Notes: a model not told the origin generated them from the sequence alone. DNA of 27,018 nt from DASRHD01 sp035499715 (GCA_035499715.1 DATJYF010000278.1:1-27018); one strand, 5' to 3'. Shown: positions 7,032-17,159, counted from the first letter of the stretch. A program made the numbers and translations.

Positions 7032-7787
7032 ATGCCTGACTTCCGCGCCTTCTGCCAGCCGACCGTCCGCGAGCCCGCCGAGCTCACCCTCTCCTTCGAG
7101 GAATCGCACCATCTGGTGATCGTCAACCGGGCGGAAAAAGGCAACACGGTGGTCGCGTTCGATGGCCGCGGGCTGGAATGGATTTGCGAACTGACCGTGG
7201 CCGACCGGCGCGCCGCGCAGTTGAAGGTGCGGTTTGCGCAAAAGGCCAAGCCCCTGCCCTACGTCGTCACGCTCGGCCAGGCGCTGCCCAAGGGCGGGTT
7301 CATGGATGCGATCGTGCGCAAGGCCACGGAGCTGGGCGTCGCCCGCATCGTGCCGCTGGAGAGCGAACGCACCCAGGTGCGCCTAGACGACGAACGCGCC
7401 GACAAAAAAAGCGAGAAATGGCAGACCGCCGCGCTCGAAGCGGCGAAGCAGTGCGGCAATCCCTGGCTGCCGGAGATCCTGCCCGTGCAGAACGCGACCG
7501 CCTTCATCGAATCGGCCCGCGGCTATGATTTGAAACTGATCGCCAGCCTGCAGCCGGGCGCAAAATCGCTCAAGACCGTCCTGACGGCGTTCCGGGCGGC
7601 GCAGGGCCGCCTGCCCAAAAATGCGCTCTGGCTGATTGGTCCGGAAGGCGACTTCACGCCGGCGGAGATGAGCGCGAGCAAGTCGGCCGGCTTTGAGCCG
7701 ATCACGCTCGGCCCGCTCGTGCTGCGGTGCGAGACCGCCGCGATCTACGCGCTGAGCGTGCTGAGCTACGAGCTGCAGAACGGGTGA
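7032..7787 (+). CDS. rsmE: 16S rRNA (uracil-1498-N3)-methyltransferase RsmE
   Basis: 251 aa. It methylates N3 of U1498 in 16S rRNA in the assembled 30S subunit, using S-adenosylmethionine. The N-terminal PUA-like domain contains HHLVIVNR and GNTVVAFDGRG. The C-terminal SPOUT (trefoil knot) methyltransferase domain has KATELGVARIVPL at 97-109, the SAM-binding loop GPEGDF at 203-208, and LGPLVLRCETA at 226-236, where the usual LRxETA motif carries a Cys. ATG 7032 was chosen because the protein then begins MPDFRAF, a normal RsmE N-terminus; an upstream frame from 6990 adds an implausible segment. It converges with the fusion gene on the minus strand. Length is normal for the family. Confidence 0.93.
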   Translation: MPDFRAFCQPTVREPAELTLSFEESHHLVIVNRAEKGNTVVAFDGRGLEWICELTVADRRAAQLKVRFAQKAKPLPYVVTLGQALPKGGFMDAIVRKATELGVARIVPLESERTQVRLDDERADKKSEKWQTAALEAAKQCGNPWLPEILPVQNATAFIESARGYDLKLIASLQPGAKSLKTVLTAFRAAQGRLPKNALWLIGPEGDFTPAEMSASKSAGFEPITLGPLVLRCETAAIYALSVLSYELQNG

Positions 7788-7838
7788 TTTTTATTCACGC
7801 CAGGGCGGAAAGAAGCAAACACCTTCGCGCCTTGGCCT

Positions 7839-9446
7839 CTACCAGACGAGCAAGCCGCCGGCGAAGGTCAGGCCGGCGCCGACACTGCAGAAGATGATCT
7901 TGTCGCCGGCACGGAAAATCCCCTCCTCCGCGGCCCAGCCGAGCGCCATCGAGACGGAGGCCGCGCTGGTGTTGCCGTATTTCGCGATGGTGACGACGAA
8001 CTTTTCGTAAGGGATGCCGACGCGCTTGCCCACGGCGCGGAGGATGCGCTCGTTGGCCTGGTGCGGGACGATCCAGGCGATGTCGGCAGGCTTGAGCTTG
8101 TGGCGCGCGAGCGTGGCCTCGATTTCGTTGGCGAAGGCGATGACCGCGTGTTTGAAAACCGCCGCGCCGTTCATCTGCAGATAAAACTCGTCGCGGTCGT
8201 GGCCGCCGGGGTGCGGGAACGGCAGCGTGGCGCCGCCGCCCGGGCGCTGGATGGCGGTGAACTGGTCGGCATCGCCGGAAAGCGCCATGCGGGCGAGGCG
8301 GTGGCCGCCGGGTGCGTTGGTCAGGATGGCCGCGCCCGCGCCGTCGCCGAAGAGAAAGGCGGTGTTGTGGTCCTTGGGATTGGTGATGCGCGAGAGCAGC
8401 TCGGCGGTGACGACGATGAGATTTTTCGCCGTGCCGCCATGGATGAAGGCGCGGCCGACTTCGAGAGCGTAGAGCCAGCCGGCGCAGGCGGCGTTGAGAT
8501 CGAAAGCGAGGGCGTGCGGAATGCCAAGCTGCTGCGCCAGCGCGCTGGCCATCGAGGGCACGGGCTGGTCGGGCAGCAGCGTAGCCATGATCACGCCGTC
8601 GATCGACTTCACGTCCATCTTCGCCTGGGCGAGCGCATGCTGCACGGCGGTGACGGCGAGGCTGGTGGCGGTCTCGCCGTCGGCGGCGTAGCGGCGCTCG
8701 CGGATGCCCGTGAGCTTGATGATCTCCGCCTCGGTCTTGTCGGGAAATTCCTTCAGCAGCTCGCAGTTGGGCATCACCGCATTGGGCACGGCGTAGCCGA
8801 CGCCCGCGATGCAAACCGTCTCGGCGCAGCGCGGGTCCCAGCCGGCCGGCGCACCGGCGGCGTGCGGAACTCCAGCCGCGGACGCGCCGTTTTTGTGCTT
8901 GGCCAGAAATCGCATCACGTCGTCGCCGGAGACGCGGCCGCCGGGGCCGGTGGCGTCAAGGCCGTCGAGCGCCGCGGGGTTGAGGCCGGCCTCCTGCGCG
9001 AGCTTGAGCGCACGCGGCGTCCATGGCGGGCCGGCGGGCGGGGCGATTTCGGATTTTGGATTTCGGATTTCGGATTGAGTGGCGGCGGAAATTGAAGTGC
9101 ACGAAGCCGCCGACTTCTCCTTCTCCGGCTTCTGATTTCTGACTTCTGACTTCCGGCCTCCGGCTTCCGGCTTCGCCTCGAGATGGCGCAGGCTGGTGTC
9201 GCCGGTCTCGATGCGCAAAAACGGCGCGCCGCTGGGCAGGATGTCGCCGGCGCGGCCCCTGACTTCGGTGACGACGCCGTCGCAGGGCGATTCGAATTCG
9301 AAGACGGACTTGTCGCTTTCCAGTTCGGCGATTTTTTCGCCCTTGGCGATGTGCGCGCCCGGCTCGACCCTGAGGTCGATGACGGTGAGCTCGTTCACGG
9401 TCGCGCCCATCGAAGGCACGGGCACGTCGATCAGAAATTTTTCCAT
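7839..9446 (-). CDS. Lipoyl domain - PSBD - KAS III (FabH-like) fusion
   Basis: 535 aa from ATG 9446. Residues 1-80 form a lipoyl domain with the modification lysine in ESDKS (Lys46). Residues about 84-142 are a low-complexity linker. Residues 143-181 (TPRALKLAQEAG, then DATGPGGRVSGDDVMRFL) are a peripheral subunit-binding domain as in E2 subunits of 2-oxoacid dehydrogenases. Residues about 208-535 are a complete beta-ketoacyl-ACP synthase III with Cys321 (NAACAGW), His462 (PHQAN) and Asn492 (YGNTSAAS). The E2 acyltransferase domain is absent and replaced by the condensing enzyme. Inference: an acyl group loaded on the lipoyl arm by an E1 bound at the PSBD is passed to Cys321 and condensed with malonyl-ACP, priming (perhaps branched-chain) fatty-acid synthesis. 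It is the last gene after pyrG and kdsA, 62 bases downstream of kdsA. An alternative start at 9530 would overlap kdsA. Domain calls are firm; the combined activity is a hypothesis. Confidence 0.9.
   Translation of the reverse strand: MEKFLIDVPVPSMGATVNELTVIDLRVEPGAHIAKGEKIAELESDKSVFEFESPCDGVVTEVRGRAGDILPSGAPFLRIETGDTSLRHLEAKPEAGGRKSEVRNQKPEKEKSAASCTSISAATQSEIRNPKSEIAPPAGPPWTPRALKLAQEAGLNPAALDGLDATGPGGRVSGDDVMRFLAKHKNGASAAGVPHAAGAPAGWDPRCAETVCIAGVGYAVPNAVMPNCELLKEFPDKTEAEIIKLTGIRERRYAADGETATSLAVTAVQHALAQAKMDVKSIDGVIMATLLPDQPVPSMASALAQQLGIPHALAFDLNAACAGWLYALEVGRAFIHGGTAKNLIVVTAELLSRITNPKDHNTAFLFGDGAGAAILTNAPGGHRLARMALSGDADQFTAIQRPGGGATLPFPHPGGHDRDEFYLQMNGAAVFKHAVIAFANEIEATLARHKLKPADIAWIVPHQANERILRAVGKRVGIPYEKFVVTIAKYGNTSAASVSMALGWAAEEGIFRAGDKIIFCSVGAGLTFAGGLLVW
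9045..9077 (-). repeat. Degenerate tandem repeat, patch A (inside the fusion gene)
   Basis: About four copies of a GATTTCG / GATTTTG unit on plus, encoding SEIRNPKSEI on minus. It lies in the linker between lipoyl domain and PSBD. It belongs to the same family as patches B, C and D. Confidence 0.6.
9112..9176 (-). repeat. Degenerate tandem repeat, patch B (inside the fusion gene)
   Basis: Runs of CTTCTGA, CTTCCGG and CTCCGG units on plus (GGAAGTCAGAAGTCAGA-like on minus). They encode EAGGRKSEVRNQKPEKEK in the linker of the fusion protein. Patches A and B are separated by about 35 bases of ordinary linker. Confidence 0.65.
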
Positions 9447-9508
9447 GAGGTCGATTGAAGACGAGAGTGTGGACCGCGGAGCGGAGCGGTCAACGCTGTG
9501 CGCAAGGT

Positions 9509-10299
9509 TCAGGCGCGGATGCTCTTCCATACCGTGACGCAGGCCGCGATCAGGGCGGGCAGCTCGGGCAGCGGGATCTGGCTGGGTCCGTCGGAAATGG
9601 CTTTTTCGGGCCGGGGATGGGTTTCGATGAAGAGTCCATCAGCGCCGGCGGCGAGCGCGGCGCGGGCGAGCGGCGGGACGAATTCGCGCTGGCCGCCGCT
9701 TTTTCCGCCGGCCGCGCCGGGGAGCTGCACGCTGTGCGTGGCGTCGAACACGGCGGGAAATCCGTTCTGTTTCATGAGCGCGAACGAACGCATGTCGACG
9801 ACGAGATTCTGGTAGCCAAAGGTCGTGCCGCGCTCGGTCTGCCAGATTTCCTTCGCCCCGCCCTGCTTGAGCTTGCCAATGACGAAGGGCATTTCCTGCG
9901 GCGAGAGGAACTGGCCTTTTTTGACGTTGACGGCGCGTCCGGCGGCGGCGGCGGCGAGGAGAAGGTCGGTCTGGCGGCAGAGAAACGCCGGGATCTGGAG
10001 GACGTCGCAGACCGCGGCGACGGCCGCCACCTGCGCGGTCTCGTGCACGTCGGTGAGGACGGGAAAACCGTAATCGCGCCTGACCATCGCCAGCAGCGCG
10101 AGTCCGGCGTCGAGGCCGGTGCCGCGCGGGCCGGCGAGCGAGGTGCGGTTGGCCTTGTCGAAGGAGCCCTTGAAGACGATGCGCAGCTCGCGGTAGGCGC
10201 GGCCGAGCTTGACCAGTTTTTCCGCCACGGCACGGCAGACGCGTTCGTTCTCGAGCGAACACGGGCCGGCGATGAGGAGGAGTTTCTTCGGATCAAAAA

Positions 10300-10303
<4 letters not shown>
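9509..10303 (-). CDS. kdsA: 3-deoxy-8-phosphooctulonate synthase KdsA
   Basis: 264 aa. It condenses phosphoenolpyruvate with arabinose 5-phosphate to KDO 8-phosphate, an early step of lipopolysaccharide inner-core synthesis, so the organism has an LPS outer membrane. Family motifs are IAGPCSLE (10-17), FKGSFDKANRTS, QIPAFLCRQTDLL, VNVKKGQFLSPQ, ERGTTFGYQNLVVDMR and DATHSVQLPG. Cys15 in the GPC motif is the metal ligand of the metal-dependent class (as in Aquifex), whereas E. coli-type enzymes have Asn there. The ATG overlaps the pyrG stop by 4 bases (ATGA, 10300-10303), so the two are translationally coupled. A longer frame upstream is only the shadow of pyrG. Length is normal. Confidence 0.94.
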
Positions 10304-11919
<1,616 letters not shown>

Positions 11920-11925
11920 CGCGAA

Positions 11926-11954
11926 GCCATAAGGCCGGAAAAAAATCCTGACAA
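11926..11954 (-). promoter_or_regulatory. Candidate pyrG promoter
   Basis: On minus, TTGTCA (11954-11949) and TATGGC (11931-11926) are 17 bases apart. The -35 is good and the -10 is weak. The implied start would be at or within a few bases of the pyrG ATG, which would make a leaderless mRNA. Confidence 0.35.
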
Positions 11955-12006
11955 GCCAAACGTGGTGACGCCGCCGCGACGGCCGGATTCGTTTGGTCAG
12001 ACGCGG

Positions 12007-12204
12007 TCAGCGCAGCAGCCACCAGACCACGGCCGCGCCGCCGATCACGAAAACCGCCGCGGGAATCAGCTCCACCGTCCTGGCCAGCAGCCGCCCGGCG
12101 AGCCAGAGCAACGCCGCCGCCGCGACGGCCACACACGTGATGACCAGCCACGGCGGATAGGCCGCGATCGTCTGCAGCCACGTGGGCGAGGAATCGTCGT
12201 GCAT
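12007..12204 (-). CDS. Small two-helix membrane protein
   Basis: 65 aa from ATG 12204; another in-frame ATG at 12270 would add 22 mostly basic residues. Two hydrophobic segments are visible: WLVITCVAVAAAALLWLAG and LIPAAVFVIGGAAVVWWLL, separated by a short Arg-containing turn, so a hairpin membrane protein is likely. Not recognised. It lies 87 bases upstream of pyrG on the same strand and is divergent from the DUF6941-like gene at 12351. High Ala/Val content makes this frame clearly membrane-like, unlike neighbouring shadow frames, but expression is not certain. Confidence 0.5.
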   Translation of the reverse strand: MHDDSSPTWLQTIAAYPPWLVITCVAVAAAALLWLAGRLLARTVELIPAAVFVIGGAAVVWWLLR

Positions 12205-12350
12205 GAGCGGAGCCCCGACGCGCGCACGACGAACCGCCGGGCGGGCCGCGCCATGGGATGTTTGCTCCATTGTCACGTCTTCGCCACATTGGTTCCCGCC
12301 TCCTGCATAAAAGATTTGCGCCGGCCCACGCCCGCGGCCCAACTCGCCCC

Positions 12351-12734
12351 ATGCATTCAAAGCCCCAGCTCCTCGTCTGGCTCACCTGCGACGGCGTGCA
12401 CATCGACCCCGCTTCGGGCAAGCACACCATTCTCGGCGTCTTCTCCAACATCAAGGCCCACCGCTTTCCCGTCACCCATCCGTTCATGATCTGGTTCCTC
12501 ACCCTGACCGACTGCGCCACCGGCGGACACATGATCCGCATTTCGCTCGGCCTCGAACCGACCCAGCTCCAGCCGCTGATCGAACGCCCCTTCGAATCGC
12601 CCGGCCCGCTCCAGCGCATCAACCTCATCAACGAAATCCGCAACCTCAACTTCCCGCAGGCCGGCGATTATTCCATCCTCATCGAAATCGACGACGAGCC
12701 GATCCTCGCCACCAACTTGACGGTCTCGAACTGA
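12351..12734 (+). CDS. DUF6941-like protein
   Basis: 127 aa. The protein resembles the DUF6941 family: a compact beta-rich domain starting with a hydrophobic strand (LLVWLTCDGVHIDPASGKHTILGVF), later TLTDC and a closing strand DYSILIEIDDEPILATNLTV. Function of this family is unknown. It has no signal peptide or membrane segment, so it is cytosolic. The stop is only 7 bases before the PfkB kinase start, so the pair is probably co-transcribed. ATG 12351 gives the normal family N-terminus; an upstream extension to 12258 lacks protein-like character. The family call comes from general pattern similarity and is moderate. Confidence 0.7.
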   Translation: MHSKPQLLVWLTCDGVHIDPASGKHTILGVFSNIKAHRFPVTHPFMIWFLTLTDCATGGHMIRISLGLEPTQLQPLIERPFESPGPLQRINLINEIRNLNFPQAGDYSILIEIDDEPILATNLTVSN

Positions 12735-12741
12735 TTCCGCG

Positions 12742-13677
12742 ATGCCCGCCTACCCGCGCACCGCCCGCCCCGCCCTGATCATCGGCTCCGTCGCCATCGA
12801 CCGCGTCGCCACCCCCCACGCCCAGAGCGAAAATCTCCTCGGAGGCGCCGCCAGCTATGCCGCGATCGCCGCCAGTTATTTTGCGCCGGCGCGCCTGGTC
12901 GGCGTCGTGGGCGGCGATTTTCCCAACCGGTTTTTCAAGCTCTACCGCAAGCATGGCATCGACCTCGCCGGCCTGAAGGTCGAGGCCTCCGGCAAGACCT
13001 TCTTCTGGTCCGGCCGCTATCGCGAGAATTTCGCCGGCCGCGACACGCTCGAGATCCAGCTCAACGTCTTCCAGAATTTCTCGCCCGAGCTGCCGCCGGC
13101 CTACCGCGACACGCCCTTCGTCATGCTCGGCGCCATCCAGCCGGCGCTGCAGCTGCACGTCCTCGACCAGCTCGCACGCGGAAGGAAAAAACCCTTCGTC
13201 CTCGCCGACACTTTCGACCTCTGGATCAACACCACCCGCCCGGAGCTTGAGCGGCTGCTCAAGCGCATCGACCTTCTCGTCATCAATGAGGACGAGTCGC
13301 TCCTCCTCACCGGCCAGCGCAACCTCATTCTCGCCGGCCGCGCCCTGCGCAAAATGGGCCCGCGCGCCGTCGTCCTCAAAAAAGGTGAGCACGGCTCGCT
13401 CCTCTTCCACCCCGACGGCTTTTTCGCCATCCCGGCTTATCCCGTGACCAGGTTTGTCGATCCCACCGGCGCAGGCGACAGCTACGCCGGCGCGCTCATC
13501 GGCTGCCTCGCCTCGGTCAACCGCACCGACTTCACCGCCCTCAAACGCGCCGTCGCCTGCGCCACCGCCGTCTCCAGCCTCACGGTCGAAAGTTTCAGCG
13601 TCCACCGCCTCAGCTCCGCCGGCCGCAAGCTCATCGACGCGCGCCTCCGCGAACTGGAAACCCTCACCCGGTTCTGA
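12742..13677 (+). CDS. PfkB-family sugar kinase
   Basis: 311 aa. Ribokinase/PfkB-type ATP-dependent kinase, probably for a sugar or nucleoside. The N-terminal glycine motif GGAASYAAIAAS (34-45), the central INEDESLLLTG (181-191, corresponding to the usual NxxE element) and the C-terminal signature DPTGAGDSYAGALIG (240-254), with Asp246 as catalytic base and GAG as anion hole, are all intact. The substrate cannot be told from sequence. The lid region (GRYRENFAGRDTLEIQLNVF) is long and aromatic. It follows the DUF6941-like gene by 7 bases on the same strand. The ATG at 12742 has no Shine-Dalgarno. Confidence 0.88.
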   Translation: MPAYPRTARPALIIGSVAIDRVATPHAQSENLLGGAASYAAIAASYFAPARLVGVVGGDFPNRFFKLYRKHGIDLAGLKVEASGKTFFWSGRYRENFAGRDTLEIQLNVFQNFSPELPPAYRDTPFVMLGAIQPALQLHVLDQLARGRKKPFVLADTFDLWINTTRPELERLLKRIDLLVINEDESLLLTGQRNLILAGRALRKMGPRAVVLKKGEHGSLLFHPDGFFAIPAYPVTRFVDPTGAGDSYAGALIGCLASVNRTDFTALKRAVACATAVSSLTVESFSVHRLSSAGRKLIDARLRELETLTRF

Positions 13678-13756
13678 CCCGCCCCGCGGGCCTGCCGCAC
13701 CGCCGCCGAAAATTTTTCCGTGTCTTCGCGGCAATCCCTGATTGAGTGGACACATC

Positions 13757-14803
<1,047 letters not shown>

Positions 14804-14804
14804 A

Positions 14805-14853
14805 GCGTGCAATTTGTGCACGCGTTTCCATTAAAAGTGCAATAATTGCACTT
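14805..14853. promoter_or_regulatory. Two palindromes, candidate enhancer (UAS) for the sigma-54 activator
   Basis: GCGTGCA-N5-TGCACGC at 14805-14823 and AAGTGCAAT-A-ATTGCACTT at 14835-14853 both contain GTGCAA on the left arm and TGCAC on the right arm. They are 30 bases centre to centre (about three helical turns). They lie roughly 135 and 165 bases before the transcription start predicted from the -24/-12 site. The second palindrome has no following T-run, so it is a poor terminator. Confidence 0.55.
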
Positions 14854-14923
14854 ATTCAGGCCGGTTCCATTTCGAGGGAAGGAAGCGCGGAACGGTTATT
14901 TTTTATCTTTAACCCGTTTCAGA

Positions 14924-14952
14924 TCATCCGGTTGAAAAATGAATCCGGATGA
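14924..14952. repeat. Inverted repeat abutting the -24 box
   Basis: TCATCCGG (14924-14931) and CCGGATGA (14945-14952) pair perfectly over 8 bases with a 13-base centre, ending two bases before the GG of the candidate sigma-54 promoter. It may be a further operator site. Confidence 0.45.
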
Positions 14953-14968
14953 CGGCACATCCGATGCA
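14953..14968 (+). promoter_or_regulatory. Candidate sigma-54 (-24/-12) promoter
   Basis: CGGCACATCCGATGCA contains GGCAC, then TGCA, with exactly 10 bases between GG (14954-14955) and GC (14966-14967), as sigma-54 requires. It differs from TGGCACG-N4-TTGCA at three positions (T to C, G to A, T to A). The predicted start is near 14979, about 43 bases before ATG 15022. A GCATTC/GAATGC hairpin (14980-14995) would sit at the very 5' end of the transcript. Confidence 0.55.
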
Positions 14969-15021
14969 CTGAAAAAGCCGCATTCGTTTGAATGCATCAC
15001 CTAAACTCTGATCCACATACC

Positions 15022-15204
15022 ATGAATTCCTCCCCTCTTGATTCCGCTCCGGCCGCTTCGGCGCCGGTTACCAGCCCGACGCCTTCACCGGCTCCCTCCG
15101 CACCCGCGGCCACGCCGCGCAATGGCGGCAAGTATCGCCGGCAACGCGCCGAAAAGAAAATGCCGGTCCAGGCGCCGGACGCTCCTCCCTCCGCGGGCAA
15201 GTAA
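15022..15204 (+). CDS. Small Pro/Ala/Ser-rich basic protein
   Basis: 60 aa from ATG 15022; an in-frame ATG at 14992 would give 70 aa but would fall in the predicted leader hairpin. The N-terminal half is Ala/Pro/Ser/Thr-rich and probably disordered (SAPAASAPVTSPTPSPAPSA). It is followed by a basic cluster GGKYRRQRAEKKMPVQ and a Pro-rich tail. No family recognised; the basic patch could bind nucleic acid or an acidic partner. It sits between a sigma-54-type promoter candidate and a strong terminator, which argues that it is a real, highly regulated monocistronic gene. Function unknown. Confidence 0.65.
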   Translation: MNSSPLDSAPAASAPVTSPTPSPAPSAPAATPRNGGKYRRQRAEKKMPVQAPDAPPSAGK

Positions 15205-15228
15205 CCGGGCCGCCCGCTGCGATTCCTC

Positions 15229-15261
15229 CGGCGGCGGCCCGACCGGCCGCCGCCGTTTTTT
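15229..15261 (+). terminator. Rho-independent terminator of the 60-aa gene
   Basis: A perfect 11-bp GC stem CGGCGGCGGCC/GGCCGCCGCCG (15229-15239 with 15245-15255), 5-base loop, is followed by six T residues (15256-15261). Confidence 0.9.
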
Positions 15262-15297
15262 GCACCCACCACTTCAAGTTCCCCGCCCCGCCCTCTT

Positions 15298-15675
15298 ATG
15301 AATCCTTACATCCAAGACTTATTCGTGCTGCAGCAGCTCGTCCTGCAAAAAAGCCCCGCCACGCCCGAGCGGCAGGCCGCCATCCAACAGTTGCGCGCCA
15401 AGGTTCCCGCGCCGATTCGCGCCCATTGCGAGCGGCTGCTGGCCAAGGGCCGGAAAGGCGTGGCCCTGGTGCATCACGGCGTGTGTTGCGAATGCCACAT
15501 CCGGATCCCTTCGGGCACCCTTGCCAGCATGGCCAACCCGAACGGCGATCAAATCTATCTTTGCGAAAACTGCGGCTGCTACCTGCGGGCCGACCCGACC
15601 GAGCCGCCGGCTCTCGTCGCCGCGCAGCTCGAAGCCAGGCGCAAGGCGCGCCGCCTGCAGGCCGCCACGGCCTAG
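15298..15675 (+). CDS. C4 zinc-ribbon protein
   Basis: 125 aa. The C-terminal half contains a zinc ribbon with two CxxC pairs: Cys63-x-x-Cys66 in GVCCECHIRIPSG and Cys89-x-x-Cys92 in YLCENCGCYL. This resembles the zf-RING_7/DUF164-type ribbon that usually follows a long coiled coil. Here the preceding segment is only about 60 residues (LQQLVLQKSPATPERQAAIQQLRAK), so it is a short version lacking the coiled-coil domain. The role is unknown; it may bind RNA or protein. It stands alone between two strong terminators, downstream of the sigma-54 mini-regulon. The ATG at 15298 lacks a Shine-Dalgarno. Confidence 0.75.
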   Translation: MNPYIQDLFVLQQLVLQKSPATPERQAAIQQLRAKVPAPIRAHCERLLAKGRKGVALVHHGVCCECHIRIPSGTLASMANPNGDQIYLCENCGCYLRADPTEPPALVAAQLEARRKARRLQAATA

Positions 15676-15702
15676 CCGAATCGATCACCGACCCCAACCT
15701 TC

Positions 15703-15730
15703 AAGGCGCGCCGCCTCCGCGCGCCTTTTT
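15703..15730 (+). terminator. Rho-independent terminator of the zinc-ribbon gene
   Basis: A perfect 9-bp stem AAGGCGCGC/GCGCGCCTT (15703-15711 with 15719-15727), 7-base loop, running into a T5 tract (15726-15730), 28 bases past the stop codon. Confidence 0.85.
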
Positions 15731-15861
15731 CATGCCCGGGGCCCAGAACGCGACCCGACCGCTGCGCTTTGGGCCGGGCCGTCGGAAGGGAGACGGTGCA
15801 GCCGGCCATTGCAATTTTCCTTTGCGCCCGGAGCCGTTTGGCCCGAGATTGACCGTTCTCC

Positions 15862-17136
15862 ATGTCCGCCGACCTCGCCCAGCTTGTCATGCAGATCGCC
15901 CAACGCGCCCGCGCCGCGTCGCTCGTGCTTGCGACCGCGTCCACCGCATCCAAAAACGCCGCGTTGCAGCGGCTGGCGGAGTTGCTGGAAAAAAAGGCGC
16001 CAGACCTCCTCGACGCGAACCAGCGCGATCTCACGTCACCCACCGCGGCCAGTCTGGCCGTCGCGCAACGCGACCGCCTCACCCTCACCGAAAAGCGCCT
16101 CGCGCAGCTGGCCGAGTCCGTCCGCCAGGTCATCGCCCTGCCCGACCCGGTCGGAAACGTGCTGGAGGATTTCACCCGTCCGAACGGCCTCCGCCTCCGC
16201 AAGGTCCGCGTGCCCATCGGCGTGATCGGCATCATCTACGAGGCGCGCCCCAACGTCACGGTCGACTGCGCCATCCTCTGCCTGAAATCCGGCAACGCCG
16301 CCATCCTGCGCGGCGGCAGCGAATCCTTCCACACCAACACGGCGCTGGCCGCGCTCGTCCAGGAGGCCCTCGCCCACGCCGGCCTGCCCGCCGACGCGGT
16401 GCAGCTCATCCCCACCACCGACCGCGCCGCGCTCACCTCGCTGCTCAAGCTCGACACGCTCGTGCACTGCATCATTCCGCGCGGCGGCGAAAGCCTCATC
16501 CGCTTCGTCGCCCAGAACAGCACCATTCCGGTGATCAAGCACTACACCGGCGTCTGCTTCGTCTACGTCGATCGCGCCGCCGACCCCGCCATGGCGGAGA
16601 AAATCGTCCTCAACGCCAAGGTCTCCCGCCCCGGCGTGTGCAACGCCGCCGAGCAGATGCTCGTCCACCGCGACACCGCGGAAAAATTCCTGCCTCAGCT
16701 TGCGCGCGCCCTGCTCGCGCAAAAGGTCCAGCTCCGCTGCGACCCGGCCAGCGCCGCCATCCTCGCGCGCGAAAAACTCGCCTTCACGCCTGCGACCGAC
16801 GCCGATTACCGGACCGAGTTTCTCGATCTCATCCTCGCCGTGCGCCTCGTCGATTCGCTCGACGCCGCCATCGCGACCATCAACCGCGACAGCTCCGCGC
16901 ACAGCGATGTCATTGTCACCGCCGACGAGGCCGCCGCGCAGAAATTCCTCGCCGGCGTGGACAGCGCCGCGGTCTTTTGGAACGCCAGCACGCGCTTCCA
17001 CGACGGATTCGAGTTCGGCCTCGGCGCGGAGATCGGCATCAGCACCGACCGCCTCCACGCCCGCGGCCCGATGGGGCTGAACGAGCTTTGCAGCCACAAG
17101 TGGCTCGTCACCGGCACCGGCCAGGTGCGCGGCTGA
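15862..17136 (+). CDS. proA: Gamma-glutamyl phosphate reductase
   Basis: 424 aa. It reduces gamma-glutamyl phosphate with NADPH to glutamate semialdehyde in proline biosynthesis. Aldehyde-dehydrogenase fold signatures of ProA are clear: PIGVIGIIYEARPNVTVD (118-135), LKSGNAAILRGGSES, HCIIPRGGESLI, VPVIKH-like IPVIKHYTG and the active-site SRPGVCNAAE with Cys260. The C-terminus has NASTRFHDGFEFGLGAEIGIST and RGPMGLNELCSHKW. Length is normal. No proB is visible next to it. It is preceded by a terminator and followed by the GbsR-type gene, so it is likely monocistronic. Confidence 0.97.
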   Translation: MSADLAQLVMQIAQRARAASLVLATASTASKNAALQRLAELLEKKAPDLLDANQRDLTSPTAASLAVAQRDRLTLTEKRLAQLAESVRQVIALPDPVGNVLEDFTRPNGLRLRKVRVPIGVIGIIYEARPNVTVDCAILCLKSGNAAILRGGSESFHTNTALAALVQEALAHAGLPADAVQLIPTTDRAALTSLLKLDTLVHCIIPRGGESLIRFVAQNSTIPVIKHYTGVCFVYVDRAADPAMAEKIVLNAKVSRPGVCNAAEQMLVHRDTAEKFLPQLARALLAQKVQLRCDPASAAILAREKLAFTPATDADYRTEFLDLILAVRLVDSLDAAIATINRDSSAHSDVIVTADEAAAQKFLAGVDSAAVFWNASTRFHDGFEFGLGAEIGISTDRLHARGPMGLNELCSHKWLVTGTGQVRG

Positions 17137-17159
17137 TACTTTGCCTCCGAAAAATGGGC

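Noticed and set aside
7788..7838. Imperfect hairpin between rsmE and the fusion gene as a shared terminator
   Set aside because: A 9-pair stem with a 20-base loop can be drawn, but neither side has a T-run, so the case is too weak to annotate.
7795..8814. 339-codon frame on the minus strand inside the fusion gene
   Set aside because: Out of frame with the KAS III domain and almost entirely Arg/Ala/His/Gly; a shadow.
14835..14853. The second palindrome as a terminator of the sigma-54 activator gene
   Set aside because: No T-run follows on either strand and the loop would be a single base; operator reading fits better.
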